Below, piece by piece: positions 54,297-64,000 of a stretch of 64,000 bases of DNA. This DNA is from Favolaschia claudopus (Eukaryota; Basidiomycota; Agaricomycetes; Agaricales; Mycenaceae): contig JAWWNJ010000058.1 of assembly GCA_037176885.1 (NCBI GenBank), positions 124,001-188,000 of the forward strand. The letters are read 5' to 3'. A program made the translations under genes and the position numbers. A model generated the notes under the pieces. The model did not search any database, was not told the DNA's origin, and saw only the letters and a list, made by a program, of their open reading frames with translations. Numbering within the stretch: position 1 is the stretch's first letter; each line of letters opens with the position of its first letter.

Positions 54297-55607
54297 GTTA
54301 GCATTGACGAAGTCAGCAGATGCTGACCATTTGCGCTCAGTCGAGTTCGGACCCTCGGTCAGTTCGTCTCGGCCGCAAGCTGCGCGCAAATCATCGGGAC
54401 CAAGAATCTCAGCAAAACCTTACAATCGTCTCAAGCCTTCGCCTCTTCGGCCTCCGGTTCTTGCGAAAGACCGCATCTTATCTTGGCGTACTCCGTATTC
54501 TTTCCACTCTCTGCGTTCTCTCTCTGTTTCCTTCTCTCCCGATCTCGTCTCTCGCTGGCAGACCGTTCTGGCGGCCTCTGTTGAGCGCGATACCCACGGT
54601 TCTTACGCCGCCGGTTTGCTCCGCTTCAATCATTTTTGTGATCTTCACAATATTCCCGAGACTCAACGCATGCCCGCTAGCGAGGCACTTCTATCTATCT
54701 TTGTCTCCTCGTATGGTGCGGGTTTGGTCGCCAGCGGAACGGTCGGGACGTGGCTGGCTGGTCTCCAGCTTTGGCATGCGGTCAACTTCGCTCCTTGGCA
54801 TGGTGCTACACTTTTGAGTCGTACTCGCAAAGGTGTTTCCAAGCTTGCTCCCCCCTCCTCTCGCCGCTTACCGCGAGATCCCGTTACCTTCCATCATATG
54901 TCTGTTCTGCGCGCTCACCTCGACCTCTCCAACACCCGGGACTCCGCCATTTGGGCTGCCGCTTGCACAGCATGGCGGGATTGCGCTCGGCTCGGCGAGA
55001 TTTTGGTTTCCTCAATTTCTTCCTTCGATTCGAAACGCAATGTCACGCGTGGTTGTGCAAAGAAGCGCGGCACGGCTTCTAACGGCCATAAATTTATTTC
55101 GTTCAAGGTGGCCTTGGATCACACTGAATGTCATTTCTGTGCTCTTATTTGCATCTCTAGGTACCGTGGACGAAAACTCGGCTCGCCCTCGGTGACTGGC
55201 TCACTTCTACCGAAACCTCCGACGAGGTGGACGCCGTCGCTGCTCTGGAGCATCATCTGGTTGTCAACAGCTCCGTGCCGGTCTCCGCACCTCTCTTCGC
55301 ATACGCTACGCGTTCCGGATGGTCCCACCTCACTCGTACCGATTTCATTACCAGATGTAATCAAGTCTGGTTGGACGCTGGAATGGCAGGTTTAAACGGT
55401 CATGGCTTCCGAATTGGCGGTACGACACATCTATTGCTGCATGGTGTTGACCCTTGGGTTGTGATGAAGCAAGGCAGATGGAGCTCCGCCGCATTCCTGG
55501 TCTATTGGCGTAATGTTGAGGAGATACTCCCATTATTTATAGGTGACTCGTTGGACACTTTCAAGTCCCTGAAGGAATCTGTATCTCGTCTAGCAAAGTC
55601 TATATAG
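54118..55607 (+). CDS. Tyrosine recombinase of the YR retrotransposon, one intron
   Basis: Exons 54118-55107 and 55161-55607, phase-0 53-nt intron. The start at ATG 54,118 is tentative and overlaps RT. The N-terminal SAM-like binding domain is seen in SRWQTVLAASVERDTHGSY and LLRFNHFCDLHNIPETQRM. The catalytic domain has ACTAWRDCARLGEILV (first Arg), KKRGTASNGHKFI, PWTKTRLALGDWL after the intron, then GHGFRIGGTTHLLLHG (His-x2-Arg), VVMKQGRWSSAAFLVYWR with the nucleophilic Tyr, and a short tail. All expected residues appear present. Catalyses integration of circular DNA copies. Confidence 0.85.
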
Positions 55608-55912
55608 TTGGGATAGTCGTCGTTTATACGTATGCCGACTGTCCGTTCACTTGGCTCACTTGTTTTGTGGGAAGTGGCATCCGTATACCTCACTCACAGA
55701 GCTGCTTGAACTTTACTGAGTTCAAGCGGTCCTCTTCCCCAAAGTTTGATTTATATTTTATTGGCTAGCGACTTAGTTAGCCCAATTGTCTGTGGTTACC
55801 GCTGGCTTTTCGCTCGTCGTCTCGATCTCCGCTCGATGACTGCTTATGGGTGTCTGAATCAGTGAATCTAAAGCAAGGCTCTGAGGGCCACCTTTGCGCG
55901 ACGCAGCGGCGC
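55608..55912. other. 3' flank of the YR element with two inverted repeats
   Basis: TATACGTATGCC (55,625-55,636) pairs with GGCATCCGTATA (55,676-55,687) with one mismatch. CTTGAACT (55,705-55,712) pairs perfectly with AGTTCAAG (55,719-55,726) across a 6-nt loop. These may be part of the 3' untranslated or terminal structure of the element. No gene. Confidence 0.5.
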
Positions 55913-56556
55913 TAGGGATCGGCACCGTACCGTATACGGTACGGCCCGTACACTTTACGGCACTTTACGGCGGTTACCCCGGACGTAACCGTAACCGTAT
56001 TGGTCAACTTGGGGACCTATACGGGACGGTACGGCATGTTTTACGGGGTGTTTACGGGGTCATACGGCCGTACCATTTTTTACCCACTTATTTGGCTTAG
56101 GAAGGGTCAATTTCGGCTGCGGGGAGCTAGTTGAAGGTAAACTTTTGATATTTGAACAGTTTCGGGCACGGTTGTGTGGACGCTGACTGTATTTGCATGC
56201 AATGTGTTGGCGAATGGACTGAGCCAGACCACCCGGCACAACCCGGCACATCAGTATTCAGCCGAAATAATGGGACGAAAGGTAAATGGATAGCCGACGA
56301 AGTATAGGCGAGCTGCTGTCAGCCTGCGGATACATCCGAGTCTGAGCCGAAGCCTGATAATCACGCTCCAGCGGATGATGTGGATACGGGCCGTACAACG
56401 CCGTACACGGCCGTACAAATACGGCTTCATACGGCAGTCGTGACGGCGCCTCCCCGTACCGTAAGGATGGGCCTCGAGACCCTATACGGGACGGCTACGG
56501 GTGCCGTATTGTACGGGCCCGTACACCGTATTTTACGGTTACGGTGCCGATCCCTA
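55913..56556. mobile_element. TACGG-rich palindromic MITE, hAT-like
   Basis: The ends are TAGGGATCGGCACCGTA and its reverse complement (56,540-56,556). The terminal repeats extend inward as long, imperfect TACGG/CCGTA-rich arms (55,920-56,065 and 56,385-56,545). A 20-bp perfect palindrome CCGTACCGTATACGGTACGG lies near 55,925-55,944. Flanking octamers AGCGGCGC and CGCAGCGC match at 6 of 8, a possible decayed 8-bp duplication. The centre has no coding capacity. Confidence 0.75.
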
Positions 56557-57040
56557 CGCAGCGCTTCGTGGCAGACTGCCAGACTGGTACAGTTCGTCGT
56601 GGTTCTGGACCTAATGCTACCTTAACGACATAGAAGGTTATCGGACACTGTACTGCTCAGTTGGATTTCAATTTTGACAGCCCACCGTTTCAATCAATCG
56701 GTTCAAATCTCCTTCAAATGCTTCCAAATTTGGCCAACGACGCAACGCAGCTGCAGGCTCTACTCTGCTACAGCCTACAAGGTGGTTTCGATTTAAAATA
56801 ATCTTCAGGTACGGTGTGCACCGCGCGCCGTGCTCAAACTTAGACACATGCTGTGCAGTGTGGACTCATAAGTTAACATCGGCTGCCGTTGGGAGGATTC
56901 TGAGCTCAGAATCATTCCAAAATTAACCCAACTCAGTGCCTTCGACGCCGCCGCGGCAGCAGACGGCAGCAAGGCGTCTAGGGTGCTTGTAAGACCCACG
57001 CCACCTATGTGTTGACATGTCCACAAATAAGGCGACGGAC
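56557..57040. other. Intergenic region upstream of the GATA-like gene
   Basis: No ORF with support and no repeat seen. Ends at TATAAAGG (57,041-57,048), the likely TATA box 58 bp before the ATG at 57,099. Confidence 0.5.
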
Positions 57041-57098
57041 TATAAAGGTGTTGTGGGCGTCGCACCTTGGCCTCTTGCTCACTCGCTATCTCCCTGTG

Positions 57099-58578
57099 AT
57101 GTCGTCCCTGTATCCAGACGACTCCAGAACTTCGAGTTCGCATGAGGTGAGCAACATATTATTGTTCCTGCAATGCCGGCGATGACCATGCTGCACAGAA
57201 ACCTTCGTCGCCACATCCATTAGCATTGTCAGAAGTGAGCGGAGTTTATCCAACACCATCATATACTTCTCTTTCTTTGGACTCAAATTACGCTCTCCCT
57301 CCCGCGATGGGTGGACTCAGTGCTATCGATCCCTTCAATTATTCCTCGTACAACCCGACAAATGACCATGTACCGAACTGTACTTCCTCCGCGTTCCCTG
57401 CGTCGTCATCGCCGTCGTGGTTGTTCTGGGACGCCTCTGCTCATTCGACATTCAGTCCTCATCTCATCGGCTCACCGCTCCTCGAGAGACCCATGCCCCA
57501 ATCACACCTTACTGCCGAAGGTGCCTTCACTCTCTTCGCATCATCAGCCACTCCGACAAACCGTTGTGGAACGTATGAAGCTATGCTAGATAGCCAACCC
57601 ATCGACCCTCAACCTTCATCTCCGCCGAACTTGATGATCAATTTCAATCCCGCCTCCTTCTATGCCGAGCATGCATATGAACCCGATGTAGAACTCGGTG
57701 GCGAGGGGACGGAAATGGAGTCGGACTGTCTTGATGCCCTGACCTCTTCGAATAATTTCGAAACGTGGTATAGTAACTCAGAGGCATCCGAAACCTCTAC
57801 ATCACAGTGTCCTTTGGACGATTTTCTTTCTGATTCCGACTCGAAGACAATTTGTGCCGGTGAAATGAACATAACCTTTGTATCCTCCCACGCAAACCCG
57901 TCAACCTACGAGTACGAACCATCTCCGGGGATTAGAAATGTAGGTCCTGAACAAATGTCGGCTATTGAACATCGTATGATGAGTGCCTGTGATTCGTTGT
58001 TAAATTGCAATCTCGACGACCTTTTACGACTCTGGCCGTCCACCCACTACCAACAGCCCGATTCCTCCACAGCTCTCACCAAGCAGAATACTCTTGCGGT
58101 GGCGCAGATTAACGACTACTCTCGAGACAATACTCCCACCATAGATCACTGTCCTGAGAGTCTCGGTACTCCGTCGCCCACCCCAAACTCGGGTGCACGC
58201 TCTCCTGACGGAGCCTCAGTTTGGCAACTTTGTGCCCGTTGCTCTAACATCTTCGCGACAAGCTGGAATCCCCCGGCGATTGAGCACCGATCTTGCGATG
58301 CATGCATGTTGGATCTCTCAAGACCAGAAACACAGCAGAGCTCTCATTATCTCGAAGACGATGGCACTGGGCATACTGACGACGAATCAAAGCAATGTAG
58401 TCATTGCCACGAGTGGAAACCGCCCGCGGGCGGTGAAGGGAAAGGAGATGCATGGATGTGCAATGCCTGCTTGGTTTATTGGCGCAGGTACAGAGAGCAT
58501 CGACCGAGAAGGCTTTGGAAAAAGCCGTATCACTCTCGGATGGGTCGTGGCAATCGAGGAGGGAACCATACAACTTGA
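57099..58578 (+). CDS. GATA-type zinc-finger-like regulator
   Basis: Exons 57099-57146 and 57199-58578, phase-0 intron of 52 nt, 475 aa. Residues 1-330 are disordered, Ser/Pro/Asn-rich with acidic stretches, as in activation regions. Near residue 360 is a C-x2-C pair (CARCSNIF) with a later CDACMLDL pair. Near residue 418 is a second finger, CSHCHEWKP, 17-18 residues, then CNACLVYWRRYREHRPRR. The C-x2-C ... C-N-x-C arrangement with a following basic tail fits GATA-type fingers, with a slightly atypical loop. Expected role: nuclear DNA-binding transcription factor. TATA box at 57,041. Confidence 0.75.
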
Positions 58579-58739
58579 GCCACAGACACTCCGTTTCGGT
58601 GAAATCTGGATTCAGAAGGATTCGGGAGGGCAGATTTTCTCCAGATCGTCGGCGAGGCTACTACTAGTAAGTAGGAATAATCTCATTCTGTAGCAATCAA
58701 TATTTTCAGCCGATATGTCCGCCGTTCTTATGAAGTTGG

Positions 58740-58930
58740 CAACTGATGGCAGGCAAAGTTCGGTTTGGGTTCAACAATTCTGTCCGGCGGACGTCACACC
58801 GAACTGAGCCGATGCGAAGTCACCGTTCGGGTTCAGCATTTAGGGTATGCCCGAGCGCGAACGTAAAGTCGGGTCAGCGTTCGAATGCTTGTCGAACGCT
58901 CTTGCACGGCGAACCCAACTTTCACATCAT
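58740..58930. other. CGAAC/GTTCG-rich palindromic segment
   Basis: Between the GATA-like and F-box genes this segment has many GTTCG/CGAAC words and the perfect arms GCGTTCGA and TCGAACGC around a 7-nt loop near 58,883-58,905. It also holds GACTTCGCATCGG on the minus strand (58,809-58,821), one base off the KDZ-block motif. Weak AAAGTT.GG similarity of the two ends hints at a small MITE, but no target duplication was found. Confidence 0.35.
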
Positions 58931-59108
58931 CCCAACGACAGAGGCCATCAGGAATGGATCGCTACGGATCATGACACATGTGATCGCCGACCGGCGCATG
59001 GGTGGGAAATGTCAGACTGCACTTGGACTGCACCGTACACGTGTCTTTTGTGGGTCCTGACTCCTTTCCCTATCTCTTTTTTGCGGCTTTTGTCGGTACC
59101 GCAGCACA

Positions 59109-60682
59109 ATGCATAGGTGTTGGGAGGTCGCCGAACTTGTCCAACTGATATTCGAGGCACTCGACCCCTATGCCGTCGGTGTCTATCGAGCAGAGGGCAT
59201 TGGCCAGCTCAAGGCAAGCACCTTGTTTCGCCTGGCGCAAACATGCCGTCAGTTGTGCGAACCTGCTCTGGATGTTCTTTGGAGGACCAACGAGGGTCTC
59301 ATACTGCTTCTGAAATGTCTTCCTACCAATACTTGGGCGATCCGCGATGGATATTTTGTGAGTGATCTCGCAGCACTTCATCTTGCTATAACACTCAGAT
59401 GGTCGCGTAGGAAATTGTGTCTCCGATCCAATCAAAAGATTGGGAGAGATTCCTTCTCTACTCGAGACGCGTTACAACCTTTTCGGCATGCGATCGAGAC
59501 ATCGTCGTTGGCAGCTCGGCTCTGGAATCCATGATTTCACTGCCGCCTGGGACGCTGCTGCCCAACGTGCAAGGTCTTTCGTGCAAGTCATCTTCGGTCC
59601 TTTTCCCGTATCTCACGCTCCTTGTTGGACCGCGAGTTACTCAACTGGCGACCTTTCTCGACGGTCCAGCTTTCCGCATCTCCGCATTACAGTCCATTGC
59701 CAGGTATTTCAAGTCTTTGGAGTATGTTCACCTCAACACTCCAGTGACACATCGGGAGATGGTGCGACCATACGTGCCGGGTTTTTTCATGCAAATTGTA
59801 CCTCCCCGCCGTCTGGAAATACAGGGTCTCAACCAAGCTGCCTACCGTCATCTAGCTATGCTTCCGACCATCCGAAGCCTGGAACTATTAGATCTAGTCG
59901 AACTGCCGTTCCCTAGTCCTTGCTCATTTTCCGACATAACATTCCCTGTTCTTGACGAGCTCAAAATACAGGCGGCAAGTCCCCTTTTCGCCACCAACTT
60001 CCTCAGTGTTTTTGACAAGGCTCCATTTACGTTGCTTTCAATCGCGGCCTCCAAAAATTCCACTGTTTCCAACTCACTCTCGCTGCTCTTCGCTGTTTGT
60101 GCTGCCTGTATCCCCGCCACTCTTGTCAAACTTCACATTTATCTATGCGAAGATAACGAGACTGTCCTCTCCAATTGTCAAGCCTATGCCATGACATTCG
60201 ATATGATACGACCGTTAACGGTTTATTCTAATCTCCGGCGTGTCTCCCTAGTATGTCCTCTGGGCTTCGAGCTGGATAACAAATCGGTGGAAACTTTAGG
60301 GCAGGCTTGGCCGCAGCTTGAATGTCTTTGCATCGTAGGGGATTTCTCGGCTGTCCTCGTCCCCAGCTCTTATCCAACACTCGCAGCCGTGCTTTCCCTG
60401 GCTCGGCACTGCCCCCTCCTTCAGGATCTATGCCTTGCCGTAGATGCTCGAGTTGTCCCGGAAGCCGCTGATTCAGCGACATCATATTCGACGGCTCTGA
60501 TAAATTGGGAACCCGTCGAGTCTCCCATGGATTGTCCGGATAGCGTCGCGGAAGTTCTGGGCAAAGTCTTCCCGGAACTGTCTATTGAGTACAAGTCTGA
60601 AACCTGGGCAAAGGTGGACACGTTGCTCACCAACTATAGGGAGACTAAAACTTCGCGGGTGTCACGAGGGAGTGATTGGTAG
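59109..60682 (+). CDS. F-box-like protein (Agaricomycete type)
   Basis: Exons 59109-59357 and 59411-60682, phase-0 53-nt intron, 506 aa. The N-terminus (WEVAELVQLIFEAL, LFRLAQTCRQLCEPALDVLWRT) is the F-box-like pattern; LLKCLPTNTW then leads through the intron to IVSPIQSKDWERFLLYSRRV, the usual region after it. The rest is a degenerate leucine-rich repeat array (LNQAAYRHLAML, LRRVSLVCPLGFELDN, LVLARHCPLL-like). Likely SCF ubiquitin ligase adaptor. No lesion. Confidence 0.85.
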
Positions 60683-61199
60683 GAAAAGGTATCATCGAAT
60701 CGCATTATGATTGTACAACTTCAATATAAACGGCAAACACACCTCCAAATTTGAAGTCCTTTAAATTTTCGTTCAATTATACTGCATACGGATCGCCGGG
60801 GAGTTCTCTACTAGAACAGGGTGCCAGTCGAGTGAGGAAACTACAGCGCTTGGTAACACAAAGTTGTCCACAGTGAATGCGAGTTAAATCTCTCGGTTTG
60901 TATGTTGTGCTAAAGTGCTAATGATCACCCTCGAAGCACAAATCACCGCTGGAAGAAAGGTATCAACGGTAGTGGAAGAAATTCCATTGAAGTTGTAGCA
61001 TGAGATGCGTATGATTCAGAGCTTGCGATGACGAGCGTCGACTCGATAAGCGTCAACGAGATTCACAAGAAGCGTCACCGAAATCTCAGGGGCTCCCGAC
61101 GAACATGATGATGTTGCCGAAAGAGTCAACGAGATTTTGAATCAATGCAAGAATGCGTGTACTGAGCCGCCCGCAGACCAGCAATTGACCATTGACAGC
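60683..61199. other. Intergenic region, nothing recognised
   Basis: No ORF with support. Slightly repetitive GCGTCAACGAGATT/GCGTCACCGAAAT words near 61,050-61,085 only. Confidence 0.5.
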
Positions 61200-64000
61200 C
61201 AAAAAGCGCAAAGGCTTCGCTAATCAACAACATCAAATAAAAAATAGAGTCACTTCCTAAATGGGAAGAAGGCGAAAACGAAGATGCCCTTGATGAGGTG
61301 CATAAACGAAGCAGCGGGGTGTCAAGGAGGCGGAGAAGGGGTAAAACGACGGATCGGAGATAACATCGAGGCTGCCGGGAGAGGAGAGAAGCAAGACAAA
61401 TATCCAGGACGCCCAATTTGCGCCCAATTTCGACTCGAAGCGGAGAGCCAGCATCAAGTAGCGAGGGACGAGAGCTCGTTCTGAGATCCACATACACCCG
61501 CGGACATTGACGAGGGTCCCTACGACATGTCCACTGCCACAGTCCAGGGAGCATCGACCGAGGAAGCTGTGCCTTGAGCTAGCCCCGACGCGTGGGCTGC
61601 GTCCACAAGGCGCAGCTACCGCGATGCTGAAGACGCGCAATACGATAGCGGCGGGAGAGATTGACGATCTGCTACGACGCTGAGATTGTCGGATGCCGAG
61701 GCTGATATGCCGGTCAGCGCACACACCATATAGCCAAAGACAAGCCTGACTAACCTGCTCCCTCCCGAGCGTAATCACCAAGGAGAACCCACACACACGC
61801 GTATCGATCCATCCCCGCGCAGACCTCCCTCCCTCCCTTTCCCCATCCCCGTACCTTTTCCCATCGCCTCCCTCCACCTCACCACCTCCCTCCACCGTAC
61901 CACTTCCTTCGGCTCTACCGATCCTGCAGAGACGACAACGCCTCTAGCCGACACCGACGCTAACGCGGGTAACGGCGGAGTCGGTCGTATAGCCGATACG
62001 GGTGCTGCGGACCTAGTGGAAGAGAGACATCGTCAGCATGATTGAAGCCAGCGGCGGAAAGGGTTGTACCGAGAAGACCACCATACCTCGTCGTCCTGGC
62101 CACACCCTCCTCGCCGTCCCTTAACCCCCAGGTGCAACGTCGACGTCATTGCAGCGGGCGAGGAACATCTGCGCAGCCGGCCGATAGTGAAGTATCTAAA
62201 GCTTTGTATGGTAGGTCAGCACCCATACGAGTGGCCCAGAACGCGAACAAATTACATACCTACCCTCGACGTCGCAGCGCAGGACAACAATCCAGCGAGC
62301 GGAAGCTGCAATGCTACTCCTGCGGTGGTGACGAAGACTGCGGCGATAGCCTCTTCCCCTCAGCTCTCTTCGTCTCAATCTAAAGCAAAAGTCAGTGCCG
62401 CCCCCGCCGTATCAGCGAAGAGGGACGTACCGCGCACGCCCGCTCGTCATTACCTTCCTCTTCCACCTGTTCTCCCTCCACTTGCCATTCCTCCGGGTAC
62501 CCGTCATCCCCATCCGCCTCACCACCATCGCCGAAGAGTCCCTCGAATGCGCTGCGCGTAGAGGTCGTCAATACGTGCTGGAATAGGGGAATAAGAGAGG
62601 AACCTATCGCCTCCCGGCGGGTGAAGACCGCGTATTCCAGGTCAAGCCTGTGTTCGCCGGGCATGCTCGAGCGACGGGCGCCCCGATCTACAGCCCAGAG
62701 CTGTATGCATCTCAAGTTTGGGTGTGGAAGGTGCACGGACAGTGGACGAGGAGTCTTCAAAGGAGTACAAGTGAGTTTCTCGGTACCGAGAAAGGGAAAA
62801 GATAAACGCACTCACCTACACAGACATAATGCCCCGACGCGCCGGGTTAGAAAGGCGTCCACCTCCTCCAGCCAGATCTAAGCAGGAAGAAAGGTACGAC
62901 GGGCAGCATAGACGCTGTCTAGACGTCGACTACGCGCGATTTCTGGACAACAACAGTCAGTAACATGGCCAGAAGAGCAACAACAACGCACCCGATTCTC
63001 CTCATCAGCTATTCGACGCAGGCCAGTCGGTCGACTGCCCATCACACGTTGCCGTAGCGGGGAGCAGGCTCTCGGGCTAGGGAAACGAATACAATTCAGT
63101 ATTGAGGAAGAGCTACGAGAACAAAGAGCAAATACCGTCATTGACCGTCGAGTCGTCAAGAATTCATCGAGCGGGAGCGGCCAGCGTATGCGTAGGTTCA
63201 TACCGAGCACCCAGCGCCGCGTCGAAAGTGACTCGGTGTCGGAGGAGCAGGATGACGGCGTCACGGTTTGAAGAGCAGCATGAGCTTGACAGTGTAGGTG
63301 TAGGCGGAAGACATCGCGAACCACATGGACGAAGTTGTGACGAGGATGAGAAGTGGCCGGCGAGTTGTTGTCGTCGCTGTGGTGGATGGCAGTGGATGGC
63401 GTCAAGAGACAATCGTGGGAATGGGTCACGTTGCTTCGGTTCGGCTATGCCTCGGCCGAGCCCTCCTTGTCTTCAACCGCCACCTCAAATTCGCGCTTCG
63501 CATTTTGTTTATTAGCTCTCAAACGAACGAGCGAGCTACAAAGACTTCGGCATCCTTAATCTGAATTTCCCCTCCCAGTTTCATTGAAATTCAATGCTGC
63601 ATCATGAATTGCTGCCATTTGTATTCAACTCAAACTGTACTGAATAAACCCTCATTCTTCTTCTCAGAAACACTCAGGGCTCCTGCATTTCTTCGCAATT
63701 CTATAACTCCCTCCCTCTCAGTTGAGTCTCAGCTCGCCAGGTGAGTCGTAAAGCCGCAAACTATAGCGCTATTTTTGAATCTCTTCTCATCGTACGCGTT
63801 CATCATGTTCAACTTTGGAAGCTCCGGCGAATTCCGAGTTTCATGTGGCGAAGAATCGTCAATCCTCATGTCCGTCGACCAGGCGTCAGTCACAAAACGC
63901 ACCCCTGGCTCAATCAACGAGAGCTCGAAATTCAATACCCGATGTCGAATGATAATCGGGTGGGTGTGAGGAGATTCAACTCCTCCATGCGGGTATGGTC
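61200..64000 (+). repeat. Copy C of the dispersed repeat family, reaching the window edge
   Basis: Aligns with copy A from AACAACATCAAATAAA (61,227) and the CCTAAATGGGAAGAAGGCGA block (61,256). It continues through CGGTCAGCGCACACAC (61,710), GTAGGTCAGCACCCATACGA (62,209), GTCTCAATCTAAAG (62,372), CCCCATCCGCCTCACCACC (62,508), GGGTCACGTTGCTTCGG (63,423) to the tail hairpin loop TTCAACT (63,975-63,981). Same orientation as copies A and B. Whether it ends at the window edge is unknown. Confidence 0.7.

Larger units (their letters stand above)
50971..55607 (+). mobile_element. Tyrosine-recombinase retrotransposon (DIRS/Ngaro order), coding span
   Basis: Gag with CCHC knuckle, RT-RNase H and a C-terminal tyrosine recombinase lie in three overlapping frames, with no integrase DDE, protease or LTR. 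This combination defines YR retrotransposons; in basidiomycetes most are Ngaro-like. Split direct repeats or inverted termini were not found by eye, so the element limits are unknown. All ORFs are open once two introns are removed. Confidence 0.85.

Noticed and set aside
49165..55884. 14-bp match AAGCAAGGCTCTGA at 49,165 and 55,871 as split direct repeats of the YR element
   Set aside because: Too short, no extension on either side, and the left copy lies inside an intron of another gene.
56060..56251. ORF in the centre of the TACGG MITE
   Set aside because: 63 codons with no recognisable feature inside a non-autonomous element.
1..64000. CRISPR arrays, operons, rRNA genes
   Set aside because: Eukaryotic gene structure throughout; no regularly spaced identical repeats with unique spacers and no rRNA-like sequence seen.

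Overview
The window looks like a gene-poor, transposon-rich stretch of a filamentous basidiomycete genome, probably Agaricomycetes. The pointers are many 45-70 nt GT-AG introns, a KDZ transposase with the CxC2 cysteine cluster, F-box genes of the Agaricomycete type, and an intron-containing tyrosine-recombinase (YR) retrotransposon. All exon models were spliced by hand from frame and splice-site consistency. No database search was possible, so family names rest on visible motifs.

Positions 1-16,010 form a compact block of seven gene models. They are a proline-rich protein cut by the left edge, a frameshifted gene at 2,179-3,186, a 171-aa protein, a 696-aa protein, a 374-aa protein with a GRF-finger-like start and SUMO-interaction-like end, a 431-aa protein with an internal 46-residue duplication, and an intact 1,113-aa KDZ transposase at 11,387-15,240. 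Each of the six transcription units has, in its 5' intergenic region and in the same orientation as the gene, two to five copies of a degenerate motif close to GACTTCRCGTYGG. Downstream of the transposase lies a dense GATTA/TAATC array (15,610-16,010) that resembles a subterminal transposase-binding region. I infer a large cargo-carrying KDZ transposon, co-regulated through one promoter motif, whose left end lies outside the window. This is the best candidate here for an undescribed system.

From about 16.2 to 21.2 kb lies copy A of a decayed, mostly non-coding repeat. Copy B is at 45.3-48.25 kb and copy C at 61.2-64.0 kb, all in the same orientation, with a fragment near 28.3 kb. Their tails carry tRNA T-arm/B-box-like hairpins. 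Ordinary-looking host genes sit between the repeats: two F-box-like genes (21.6 and 59.1 kb), a 19-exon secreted protein (24.06-27.83 kb), a disordered Pro/Gln-rich protein (48.9 kb) and a GATA-finger-like regulator (57.1 kb).

Positions 28.5-44.7 kb are nested mobile DNA. A 432-bp hAT-type MITE has a perfect 8-bp target duplication. Next to it is a Helitron Rep-helicase gene (2,077 aa, minus strand) with a possible spliced retropepsin-like N-terminal exon. A LINE on the minus strand has an intron-split CCHC ORF1, an endonuclease ORF and a reverse transcriptase ORF; the last two are separated only by an in-frame UGA. Positions 50.97-55.61 kb hold a YR retrotransposon (DIRS/Ngaro order) with gag, RT-RNase H and recombinase ORFs, all open after removing two phase-0 introns. 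The larger of those introns contains a roughly 70-bp minisatellite. A TACGG-rich palindromic MITE follows at 55.9-56.6 kb.
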